From JBBAGE01 sp041655055 (GTDB lineage Bacteria; Pseudomonadota; Alphaproteobacteria; Rhodobacterales; Rhodobacteraceae), in NCBI GenBank assembly GCA_041655055.1, contig JBBAGE010000143.1:1-5455 (forward strand): a DNA stretch of 5,455 nt. Reading direction: 5' to 3'. Numbering within the stretch: the first letter of the stretch is position 1; the number at the start of each line of letters is the position of its first letter. The notes below the pieces were generated by a model, which made no database searches, was not told the origin of the DNA, and was given only the letters and a program-made list of their open reading frames with translations. Shown here piece after piece: positions 1 through 5,455 of this stretch. The translations under genes were made by a program, and so were the position numbers.

Positions 1-1
1 C

Positions 2-1207
2 GTGCCGATGATCGTGGCGATCAACAAGATCGACAAACCCACCGCCAACCCCACCAAGGTGCGCACCGATCTGTTGCAGCACGAAGTGGTGGTCGAGGCC
101 ATGTCGGGCGACGTGCAGGATATCGAGGTATCCGCGCTGACCGGGCTGGGGCTTGATGATCTGCTCGAAGCGATTGCGCTGCAGGCCGAAATCCTTGAGC
201 TCAAGGCAAACCCCGAACGCGCCGCATCCGGCGCCGTGATCGAGGCGCAGCTTGACGTTGGGCGCGGCCCGGTTGCAACGGTTCTGGTGCAAAACGGCAC
301 CTTGCGTCAGGGCGATATTTTCGTCGTCGGCGAACAATGGGGCAAGGTGCGCGCCCTGATCAACGACCGTGGCGAACGGGTCAGCGAAGTTGGCCCATCC
401 GTCCCGGTCGAGGTTCTGGGCCTTAATGGCACACCCGAAGCGGGCGACGTTCTGAACGTCGTGGAAACCGAGGCACAGGCCCGCGAAATCGCCGCCTACC
501 GCGCCCAGGTGACCAAAGACAAACGCGCCGCGATCGGGGCTGCGACCACGCTGGAACAGCTTATGGCCAAGGCCAAAGAGGACAAGTCGGTCTCGGAATT
601 CCCGCTGGTGATCAAGGCTGATGTGCAAGGTTCTGCCGAAGCCATCGTGCAGGCGCTGGATAAAATCGGCAACGAAGAGGTGCGCGTGCGCGTGCTGCAT
701 TCGGGCGTCGGCGCGATCACCGAAAGCGATATCGGCCTGGCCGAAGCCTCGGGCGCGCCTGTGTTCGGCTTCAACGTGCGGGCGAATGCGCCGGCGCGGG
801 CATCGGCCAACCAAAAAGGGGTCGAGATCCGCTATTATTCCATCATCTATGATCTGCTTGATGATGTGAAAGCGGCGGCTTCGGGCCTGTTGTCGGCCGA
901 GATTCGCGAAAAGTTCATCGGTTATGCCGAAATTCGCGATGTGTTCAAAGTGTCGGGCGTCGGCAAGGTGGCCGGCTGTCTGGTGACCGAAGGCGTCGCG
1001 CGGCGTTCCGCCGGGGTGCGGCTGTTGCGCGATAACGTCGTGATCCACGAAGGCACGCTGAAAACGCTGAAACGCTTCAAGGACGAGGTCCGCGAAGTCA
1101 GTTCCGGTCAGGAATGCGGCATGGCGTTTGAAAACTACGAAGATATCCGCGCCGGCGATATCATCGAGATTTTCGAGCGCGAAGAGGTTGAGCGCACACT
1201 GGCCTGA
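2..1207 (+). CDS. infB: Translation initiation factor IF-2, C-terminal 401 residues (5' end outside window)
   Basis: IF-2 is the GTPase that brings initiator fMet-tRNA to the 30S subunit and promotes 50S joining. The gene enters from the left edge, so the true start, the N-terminal region and GTPase motifs G1-G3 are missing; the GTG at position 2 is an internal valine codon. Visible in order (residues counted from the window edge): the G4 motif NKID at 8-11, the G5 motif SAL at 44-46, beta-barrel domain II at about 75-155, domain III opening with PLVIKADVQGSAEAI at about 201-215, and the C-terminal fMet-tRNA-binding barrel at about 305-396, including GQECGMAFENYEDI at 369-382 with Cys372. No frameshift is seen and the frame ends naturally in TGA. 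A strong terminator follows within about 20 bases, so infB closes its transcription unit here; rbfA, which follows infB in many bacteria, is absent. Confidence 0.97.
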   Translation: MPMIVAINKIDKPTANPTKVRTDLLQHEVVVEAMSGDVQDIEVSALTGLGLDDLLEAIALQAEILELKANPERAASGAVIEAQLDVGRGPVATVLVQNGTLRQGDIFVVGEQWGKVRALINDRGERVSEVGPSVPVEVLGLNGTPEAGDVLNVVETEAQAREIAAYRAQVTKDKRAAIGAATTLEQLMAKAKEDKSVSEFPLVIKADVQGSAEAIVQALDKIGNEEVRVRVLHSGVGAITESDIGLAEASGAPVFGFNVRANAPARASANQKGVEIRYYSIIYDLLDDVKAAASGLLSAEIREKFIGYAEIRDVFKVSGVGKVAGCLVTEGVARRSAGVRLLRDNVVIHEGTLKTLKRFKDEVREVSSGQECGMAFENYEDIRAGDIIEIFEREEVERTLA

Positions 1208-1227
1208 TCACGGCAACAGAACAACAA

Positions 1228-1260
1228 AAAAGGCGGGGGAAATTCCCCCGCCTTTTCTTT
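1228..1260. terminator. Bidirectional intrinsic terminator between infB and the convergent small gene
   Basis: The sequence shows a perfect stem of GGCGGGGG (1232-1239) with CCCCCGCC (1245-1252) around an AAATT loop. A/T pairs extend it outward to 1228 and 1256. On the + strand it is followed by TTTTCTTTG, and on the - strand by a run of six T, so both readings look like a rho-independent terminator. It lies 20 bases after the infB stop and 17 bases past the stop of the leftward small gene, so it fits the ends of both convergent units. Confidence 0.9.
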
Positions 1261-1273
1261 GTTTTATCGCGTT

Positions 1274-1408
1274 TCAGGCGGCCGCGCTAACCGGGCGCCC
1301 TTCGTAATCGCGATCCCCGACACGGACGACAATGCGCCCATTATCAAGTTTACGGACAAACAAGCCCTGCACCGAAACGCAACTACCAATAATGATGGTC
1401 CGCATCAT
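1274..1408 (-). CDS. Small protein of unknown function, 44 residues
   Basis: Leftward frame of 44 codons starting ATG ATG at 1408 and ending TGA at 1274-1276. The product begins MMRTIIIGSCVSVQG and continues with LFVRKLDNGRIVVRVGDRDY, ending GRPVSAAA. It has no signal peptide, membrane segment or known catalytic motif. Alternating hydrophobic stretches (TIIIG, CVSVQGLFV, GRIVVRV) broken by a DNG turn suggest a small beta-sheet or barrel fold. There is one cysteine, at residue 10. GGGG at 1417-1420, 8 bases upstream of the ATG, could serve as a weak ribosome binding site. Support for a real gene: a protein-like composition, a position in an otherwise gene-free gap, a terminator just past its stop, and a promoter-like region upstream. 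I have an impression that similar short proteins occur in Rhodobacteraceae but cannot verify it. By my count 27 of 44 codons end in G or C. The function is not known. Confidence 0.68.
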   Translation of the reverse strand: MMRTIIIGSCVSVQGLFVRKLDNGRIVVRVGDRDYEGRPVSAAA

Positions 1409-1438
1409 GGCATCTGCCCCATTTCTACACAGGACTAC

Positions 1439-1468
1439 ATTACAACCCAAACGTTAACGAATCACTAA
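1439..1468 (-). promoter_or_regulatory. Possible promoter of the small gene with a CtrA-like box
   Basis: Read on the - strand, TTAG-N7-TTAA (1454-1468) matches 7 of 8 fixed bases of the CtrA box TTAA-N7-TTAA known from Caulobacter and other alphaproteobacteria. It is followed by TGTAAT (1439-1444), a possible -10 element matching 5 of 6 bases. Transcription from that -10 would begin near 1432, placing the box at about -22 to -36, where activating CtrA boxes usually sit. The box includes the palindrome CGTTAACG (1452-1459). No good sigma-70 -35 hexamer is visible at normal spacing. Such a short degenerate motif can arise by chance. Confidence 0.25.
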
Positions 1469-1485
1469 GCTATTTGGTCGCAATT

Positions 1486-1509
1486 CCACAACAATCCGTG
1501 CGGTTGTGG
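1486..1509 (-). terminator. Weak hairpin downstream of mutT, possible 3' end signal
   Basis: The 7-base arms CCACAAC (1486-1492) and GTTGTGG (1503-1509) form a perfect inverted repeat around a 10-base loop. It begins 17 bases past the mutT stop on the - strand. No T run follows in either direction, so it is not a classical intrinsic terminator. It could stabilise the 3' end of the mRNA or assist Rho-dependent termination, or be chance. Confidence 0.25.
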
Positions 1510-1525
1510 CATAATAGCGCCAAGC

Positions 1526-1927
1526 CTATAGCCAATCGCGCAGGATCGGGATCAGGGGAATATCGGCGGGCGGCATCGGATAATTGCGCAGATCCGCCGC
1601 GCGCACCCATTTGAGCGCCTGCCCTTCGCGCGGTTGCACGATTCCTTGCCATTTGCGGCAGGCAAACAGCGGCATCAACAGGTGAAAGCTGTCATAGGAA
1701 TGGCTGGCAAAGGTCAGCGGCGCAAGGCAGCTTGACCAGGTGTCGATCCCCAATTCCTCGTGCAATTCGCGAATCAGCGCGGCTTCGGGGGTTTCACCCG
1801 GCTCGACCTTGCCGCCGGGGAATTCCCATAACCCGGCCATGGGCTTGCCCTCGGGCCGCTGCGCCAAAAGCACGCGGCCGTCAGCATCGATCAGCGCCAC
1901 GGCGGAAACCAGAACCACCTTGGTCAT
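1526..1927 (-). CDS. mutT: Nudix hydrolase, MutT-type 8-oxo-dGTP diphosphatase
   Basis: The predicted product hydrolyses oxidised guanine nucleotides (8-oxo-dGTP) to the monophosphate in the cytoplasm, preventing A:T to C:G transversions. The 133-residue length fits MutT. The Nudix box is complete: G39, five residues, E45, seven residues, R53-E54-L55, E57-E58, then G60-I61. The preceding LLAQRPEGK (20-28) and GLWEFPGGK (32-40) are typical of the MutT subgroup, as is the late LKWVRAADL (105-113). The ATG at 1927 overlaps the argJ stop as ATGA. No clear Shine-Dalgarno sequence lies upstream inside argJ, so translation is probably coupled to argJ. It is the last gene of the leftward operon. The family assignment is secure; substrate specificity is inferred, since Nudix enzymes vary. 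Confidence 0.93.
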   Translation of the reverse strand: MTKVVLVSAVALIDADGRVLLAQRPEGKPMAGLWEFPGGKVEPGETPEAALIRELHEELGIDTWSSCLAPLTFASHSYDSFHLLMPLFACRKWQGIVQPREGQALKWVRAADLRNYPMPPADIPLIPILRDWL

Positions 1928-3168
1928 GATCGGTAATCGGCGTTGATATCGATATATCCATGCGTCAGATCGCAGGTCCAGACGGTGGCAGCCCCGCCCG
2001 CAAGCCCCAGATCCACACCGATCACCAGATCCTGTTGCTTCATATAGGCAGCCCCGGCTGATTCGCTGTAATCGGGCGATACCCAGCCATTTTCGGCCAC
2101 GGTGATATCACCAAACCGGATCGACAGCGTATCGCGATCGGCCTCGGCCCCGGATTTGCCGACGGCCATGACGATGCGGCCCCAATTCGGATCCTGGCCC
2201 GCGATGGCGGTTTTCACCAGCGGCGAATTGGCAATCGCCAGCGCCACCTGGCGGGCATCGGCATCATTGCGCGCGCCGCTGACCTGCACTTCGACGAATT
2301 TCGTAGCCCCCTCGCCATCACGCACCACCTGATGCGCCAGATCAAGCATCAGCCCATGCAGCGCGGTGTAAAACGCGGCGGCGGCGGGGGTGTCGGCCAG
2401 AACCTCGCCCGCGTCGGATTGGCCGGTGGCGCCCATCAACAGCGTGTCGGATGTGGATGTATCGCTATCGACGGTGATGCAATTGAACGTGGCATCCGCC
2501 GCGCGGCTGACCAATTCTTGCAACAAAGGCCGGGCAATTTTCGCATCGGTGAAAATATAGACCAGCATCGTTGCCATATCGGGCGCGATCATCCCCGATC
2601 CTTTGGCGATGCCCGCAATGCGGATCGTGCCGCCATTGGCGGCAATTTCCGCCGCCGCCCCCTTGGGGAATGTATCCGTCGTCATGATTGCGCGCGCAGC
2701 ATCAGCGATGCCATCCGCCGTCAGCGCGCCCGCCAGTTCGCCCAGCTTGGCGGTGATGCGTTCATGTTTCAGCGGTTCGCCAATCACGCCGGTGGATGAC
2801 GAAAACACCCGCGCCGCATCGATCCCCAGCGCATCGGCCACGGCGGATGTCACGGCCTGCACCGCCTGCACACCATTATGGCCGGTAAAGGCATTGGCAT
2901 TGCCCGCATTCACGATGATCGCGGCCGGGCCATCGCCGGGCAGGCCGATTTTCGCCTGACAATCCAGCACCGGCGCGGCGCGGGTGGATGAGCGCGTGAA
3001 CACGCCCGCCAACACGCTGCCGGCATCAAGCACCATCAGCGTCACATCACGCCGCCCGGCATAACGCACGCCCGCCTCGACCGAGGCGAAGCGCACGCCG
3101 CCAATCACCGGCAGGGCAGGAAAGCCGCCCGCAGGTGCGAGCGGCGAAACATTGACGATTTTGGCCAT
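1924..3168 (-). CDS. argJ: Bifunctional ornithine acetyltransferase / N-acetylglutamate synthase
   Basis: ArgJ transfers the acetyl group of N-acetylornithine to glutamate, recycling it in arginine biosynthesis; bifunctional forms also make N-acetylglutamate from acetyl-CoA. The 414-residue length is normal. The autoproteolysis site is clear in KGSGMIAPDMATMLVY (189-204). Cleavage before T200 would give an alpha chain of 199 residues and a beta chain whose N-terminal Thr200 is the nucleophile. Other family motifs are NAGNANAFTG (87-96), SSTGVIG near 124-130 (oxyanion-hole region), TVDSDTSTSDT (232-242), DPNWGRI (326-332) and the C-terminal NADYRS. The ATG at 3168 gives a normal N-terminus, with GAGG 11 bases upstream as a possible ribosome binding site. 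The gene starts 23 bases after the isomerase stop and overlaps mutT by 4 bases, so it is the middle gene of a three-gene operon. Whether it is bifunctional or transacetylase-only cannot be decided from sequence alone. Confidence 0.97.
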   Translation of the reverse strand: MAKIVNVSPLAPAGGFPALPVIGGVRFASVEAGVRYAGRRDVTLMVLDAGSVLAGVFTRSSTRAAPVLDCQAKIGLPGDGPAAIIVNAGNANAFTGHNGVQAVQAVTSAVADALGIDAARVFSSSTGVIGEPLKHERITAKLGELAGALTADGIADAARAIMTTDTFPKGAAAEIAANGGTIRIAGIAKGSGMIAPDMATMLVYIFTDAKIARPLLQELVSRAADATFNCITVDSDTSTSDTLLMGATGQSDAGEVLADTPAAAAFYTALHGLMLDLAHQVVRDGEGATKFVEVQVSGARNDADARQVALAIANSPLVKTAIAGQDPNWGRIVMAVGKSGAEADRDTLSIRFGDITVAENGWVSPDYSESAGAAYMKQQDLVIGVDLGLAGGAATVWTCDLTHGYIDINADYRS

Positions 3169-3191
3169 TTGAGTGAATGCCTCGCTAAGGA

Positions 3192-4055
3192 TCAGTTATC
3201 CAGCAGCGACATATCACCAAGCGCGGCGGGGTCCAGTTGATCCAGATCGACCCGGGTGATTTCGGCCTCGGATTTCAGGGTTTCGATCGTGGCGGCCAGC
3301 CGATCTTGCAGCACTTTGTCAGACAGTTGCGCGCGCACGACATCAAGGGTGGGCGCCTCTTGCTGGCGGGTGTCGTTGAGGCGAATCACATGCCAGCCGA
3401 AATCGGTCTGAACGGGTTCGGAAATCGTGCCGACCTCCATCGCGATCACGGCATCCTCGAACGGTTCGACCATCCGGCCACGCCCGAACCAGCCCAGATC
3501 ACCGCCATTCGCGCCAGCGGGATCGATGCTTTTTTCCTTGGCCAGTTCGGTGAAATCGGCGCCACCTTCGATCTGGGCAATCAGATCGCGGGCCTCTTCC
3601 TCAGTTTCCACAAGGATATGGGCGGCGGAATATTCGGTGCCGGGTTCGACGCCGTCGAACATGGCGTCATATTCGGCCTGCACTTCTTCGTCGGTCACGG
3701 TGCCGCCCAGAATTTCATTGACCAGTTCGCCGGCCTTGGCCGCGCGCGCCTGGTTATCAAGGTAAAGCTGCGTGGATCGCGACAGATCACCCGCTTCCTG
3801 ACCCAAAACCTCTTGATCGACCAACTGGTCGATCAGGGCGGGCAAAAGCACCGCGGGGTCGATTTGCTGATATTCGGCGGGCAGCATCTGGCGGGTCACC
3901 AGCACCGAACCAAAGGTGATATCCGTGCCGTTCACCGTGGCCACGACCGTATCGGCCGTCACTTCCATCGGTGCACCCTGTGGCGCGTCCTGCGCGAATA
4001 CCGGCGCCACCAAAGCCAGCGAAAATGTAGCTGCGAGACTGGTGCGTTTGAACAT
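3192..4055 (-). CDS. Exported parvulin-type peptidyl-prolyl cis-trans isomerase (SurA/PrsA-like)
   Basis: Predicted periplasmic foldase that isomerises X-Pro bonds and may act as a chaperone for exported proteins. With the ATG at 4055 the product has 287 residues. Residues 1-21 form a classic Sec signal peptide: basic FKR, a hydrophobic core, then VFA with cleavage before Q22. An N-terminal helical region (about 35-130, containing LLPALIDQLVDQEVLGQEAG) precedes one parvulin domain (about 142-230) with AAHILV (144-149), GGDLGWFGRGRMVEPFE (184-200) and FGWHVI (219-224). A C-terminal helical tail follows. I chose 4055 because it directly starts the signal peptide and has a strong AAGGA ribosome binding site; an upstream TTG at 4091 only adds 12 polar residues. 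SurA of enterobacteria has two parvulin domains, whereas this protein has one, so I give no symbol. It is the first gene of the operon with argJ and mutT, and is divergent from secA. Confidence 0.93.
   Translation of the reverse strand: MFKRTSLAATFSLALVAPVFAQDAPQGAPMEVTADTVVATVNGTDITFGSVLVTRQMLPAEYQQIDPAVLLPALIDQLVDQEVLGQEAGDLSRSTQLYLDNQARAAKAGELVNEILGGTVTDEEVQAEYDAMFDGVEPGTEYSAAHILVETEEEARDLIAQIEGGADFTELAKEKSIDPAGANGGDLGWFGRGRMVEPFEDAVIAMEVGTISEPVQTDFGWHVIRLNDTRQQEAPTLDVVRAQLSDKVLQDRLAATIETLKSEAEITRVDLDQLDPAALGDMSLLDN
3814..3835. repeat. Near-continuous 10-bp inverted repeat inside the isomerase gene
   Basis: TGATCGACCA (3814-3823) and TGGTCGATCA (3826-3835) are perfect inverted copies separated by AC. 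On the coding strand the palindrome spells the peptide repeat LIDQLVDQ, so the local protein repeat largely accounts for the DNA symmetry. Confidence 0.7.
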
Positions 4056-4061
4056 CTTTGA

Positions 4062-4071
4062 TCCTTCCCTT
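4062..4071 (-). promoter_or_regulatory. Ribosome binding site that fixes the isomerase start at 4055
   Basis: On the - strand AAGGGAAGGA lies just upstream of the ATG, with AAGGA ending 6 bases before it. This is a good Shine-Dalgarno match at good spacing, and it favours the ATG at 4055 over the in-frame TTG at 4091. Confidence 0.75.
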
Positions 4072-4093
4072 GCGCTGGTCTGGCCGCGCAACG

Positions 4094-4121
4094 TTGACAG
4101 TATGTTGGCGGACCCTTACAT
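4094..4121 (+). promoter_or_regulatory. Candidate sigma-70-type promoter for secA
   Basis: A perfect -35 hexamer TTGACA (4094-4099) is followed after 16 bases by TTACAT (4116-4121), a weak -10 match (3 of 6). Alphaproteobacterial housekeeping promoters often have weak -10 elements. Transcription would begin near 4128, leaving about 100 bases of leader before the secA ATG. No comparably good promoter is visible for the divergent isomerase gene, although it must start in the same 175-base region. Confidence 0.45.
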
Positions 4122-4230
4122 CGCCTTATGGTCTTTGAAGAGAGCCCTTGGCGTCGTTCTATTTGGCGCGGCGCAACGGGGCAAGCATTCCTTCACACGA
4201 TCCCGTCACAACGCGACAAGCGGAGAAAAC

Positions 4231-5455
4231 ATGCTGGGTTTCGGAAATATCGCGAAAAAGGTCTTTGGTGACCCCAACAAACGCAAGCTGAAATCCACCC
4301 GTCAGCTTGTGGACAAGATCAACGCCCTTGAACCCGAATTCGAGGCGATGAGCGATCAAGAGATCCGCGACAAAACCACCGCCCTTGGGATCCGCGCCCG
4401 CGAAGGCGAAAGCCTTGATGCGCTGCTGCCCGAAGCCTTTGCAAATTGCCGCGAAGCTGCACGCCGGGCCTGGGGGCTGCGCGCCTTTGATACGCAGTTG
4501 ATGGGCGGGATTTTCCTGCATCGCGGCAATATCGCCGAAATGAAAACCGGCGAGGGCAAAACCCTTGTGGCGACATTTCCTGCCTATCTCAATGCGTTGA
4601 CCGGCAAGGGCGTGCATGTCGTCACCGTCAACGATTATCTGGCGAAACGCGACGGCGAATGGGTCAGCAAGATCTTTGATGTGCTGGGCATGACCACCGG
4701 CGTCATCTATCCGCGCCAGCCCGATGCCGAAAAACGCGCGGCCTATAACGCCGATATCACCTATGCCACGAATAACGAGCTGGGCTTTGATTATCTGCGC
4801 GACAATATGAAATCCGAATTGGCGGAAATGCATCAGCGCGATCACAATTTCGCGATCGTGGACGAGGTGGACTCGATCCTGATCGACGAAGCGCGCACGC
4901 CGCTGATCATTTCCGGCCCGTCGCAGGATCGCTCGGAACTTTATATCACCATCGACAAGCTGATCCCGCAACTGACCGATACCCATTACGAGATCGACGA
5001 GAAAAACCGTCAGGTGACCTTTACCGAAGAAGGAAACGAATTTCTCGAAGATATCCTGCATCAGGCCGGGCTTTTGGCCGAACAAAACAGCCTTTATGAC
5101 CCCGAAAGCACGACCATCGTGCATCACGTCAACCAGGCTTTGCGCGCGCATAAACTGTTTCTCAAGGATCAGCATTATATCGTGCGCGATGGCGAAGTGA
5201 TGCTGATCGATGAATTCACCGGCCGCATGATGCATGGCCGCCGCCTGTCCGAAGGGCTGCATCAGGCGATCGAGGCCAAAGAGGGCGCGGCGATTCAGCC
5301 CGAAAACATCACGCTCGCATCCGTCACATTCCAGAACTATTTCCGCCTTTATGACAAACTGGCCGGCATGACCGGCACCGCCGTGACCGAGGCCGAGGAA
5401 TTCGCCGAAATCTATGGCCTTGGCGTGGTCGAAGTGCCCACCAACCGGCCCGTCG
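4231..5455 (+). CDS. secA: Preprotein translocase ATPase SecA, N-terminal 408 residues (3' end outside window)
   Basis: SecA is the cytoplasmic/membrane-bound ATPase motor that pushes unfolded preproteins through SecYEG. The frame opens with ATG at 4231, preceded by GGAG (4222-4225) with a 5-base spacer, and stays open to the window edge. At about 900 residues for the family, a little under half is present. Visible parts: N-terminal LGFGNIAKKVFGDPNKR; Q-motif region FDTQLMGGI with Gln89; Walker A MKTGEGKT (104-111) with Lys110; VTVNDYLAKRD (131-141); NNELGFDYLRDNM (181-193); and Walker B IVDEVDSILIDEAR (209-222) with Asp211 and Glu212. The preprotein cross-linking domain spans about 229-375, followed by KLAGMTGTA (376-384) and EVPTNRP (401-407), where NBD1 resumes. 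All key N-terminal ATPase residues are intact. NBD2, the helical scaffold and any C-terminal zinc site lie outside the window. It is divergent from the exported isomerase gene. Confidence 0.98.
   Translation, partial: MLGFGNIAKKVFGDPNKRKLKSTRQLVDKINALEPEFEAMSDQEIRDKTTALGIRAREGESLDALLPEAFANCREAARRAWGLRAFDTQLMGGIFLHRGNIAEMKTGEGKTLVATFPAYLNALTGKGVHVVTVNDYLAKRDGEWVSKIFDVLGMTTGVIYPRQPDAEKRAAYNADITYATNNELGFDYLRDNMKSELAEMHQRDHNFAIVDEVDSILIDEARTPLIISGPSQDRSELYITIDKLIPQLTDTHYEIDEKNRQVTFTEEGNEFLEDILHQAGLLAEQNSLYDPESTTIVHHVNQALRAHKLFLKDQHYIVRDGEVMLIDEFTGRMMHGRRLSEGLHQAIEAKEGAAIQPENITLASVTFQNYFRLYDKLAGMTGTAVTEAEEFAEIYGLGVVEVPTNRPV

Noticed and set aside
1417..1430. Tiny frame ATG GGG CAG ATG CCA TGA overlapping the start of the small gene
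   Set aside because: Five codons are too few to support as a gene, and the ATGA junction may be coincidence; the region is better read as the leader of the small gene.
1259..1468. Rightward open frame of 69 codons after infB
   Set aside because: It starts within the terminator T tract with no ribosome binding site, and the leftward frame in the same place gives a far more protein-like sequence.
2332..2799. Rightward open frame of 155 codons opposite argJ
   Set aside because: It is antisense to conserved argJ motifs, and its Arg/Gly/Gln-rich product resembles a reverse-complement artefact.
3237..4061. Rightward open frame of 274 codons opposite the isomerase gene
   Set aside because: The opposite strand encodes a complete signal peptide and parvulin domain with a good ribosome binding site. 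The rightward product has unusual composition and no family signature.
4056..4091. Twelve-codon N-terminal extension of the isomerase from a TTG start
   Set aside because: It would put polar residues before a perfect signal peptide and would ignore the strong AAGGA site placed for the ATG at 4055.
4159..5262. Long leftward open frame of 367 codons opposite secA
   Set aside because: It lies antisense to an unmistakable secA coding sequence with intact Walker A and B motifs. Its product has no recognisable domain and is rich in His, Gln and Phe, as expected from the complement of GC-biased codons.

Overview
The window looks like core chromosome of an alphaproteobacterium, most likely of the Rhodobacteraceae. 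I infer this from the GC-rich codon use (roughly 60% GC by eye), the flavour of the IF-2, ArgJ and SecA proteins, and a divergent arrangement of secA with a parvulin isomerase gene followed by argJ and mutT, which I recall from that family. I see no mobile element, CRISPR array, tRNA or rRNA, and no sign of horizontal transfer.

Layout from left to right. The last 401 codons of infB (translation initiation factor IF-2) run rightward and stop at 1207. A strong GC-rich hairpin with T runs on both sides lies at 1228-1260. It can terminate infB from the left and a leftward gene from the right. Next is a very small leftward gene (1274-1408, 44 residues) that I translated by hand and cannot assign to a known function. 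A 117-base gap follows, holding a possible promoter with a CtrA-like box and a weak hairpin.

A compact leftward unit comes next, read in the order parvulin-type peptidyl-prolyl isomerase (4055 to 3192), argJ (3168 to 1924) and mutT (1927 to 1526). The isomerase-argJ gap is 23 bases and argJ/mutT overlap by 4 bases, so these are very probably one operon. It joins an exported folding factor, an arginine-biosynthesis enzyme and a nucleotide-pool-cleaning hydrolase.

A 175-base divergent intergenic region (4056-4230) separates this unit from rightward secA, which starts at 4231 and runs off the right edge after 408 codons. SecA drives proteins through the Sec translocon, and the divergent isomerase has a Sec signal peptide and would act on proteins after export, so the pair shares a theme.

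Most of the window is ordinary conserved housekeeping DNA. The items most worth a second look are the 44-residue gene with its possible CtrA-type promoter, the two-way terminator, and a possible leaderless upstream frame overlapping the secA start. I found no clear evidence of a novel multi-gene system.
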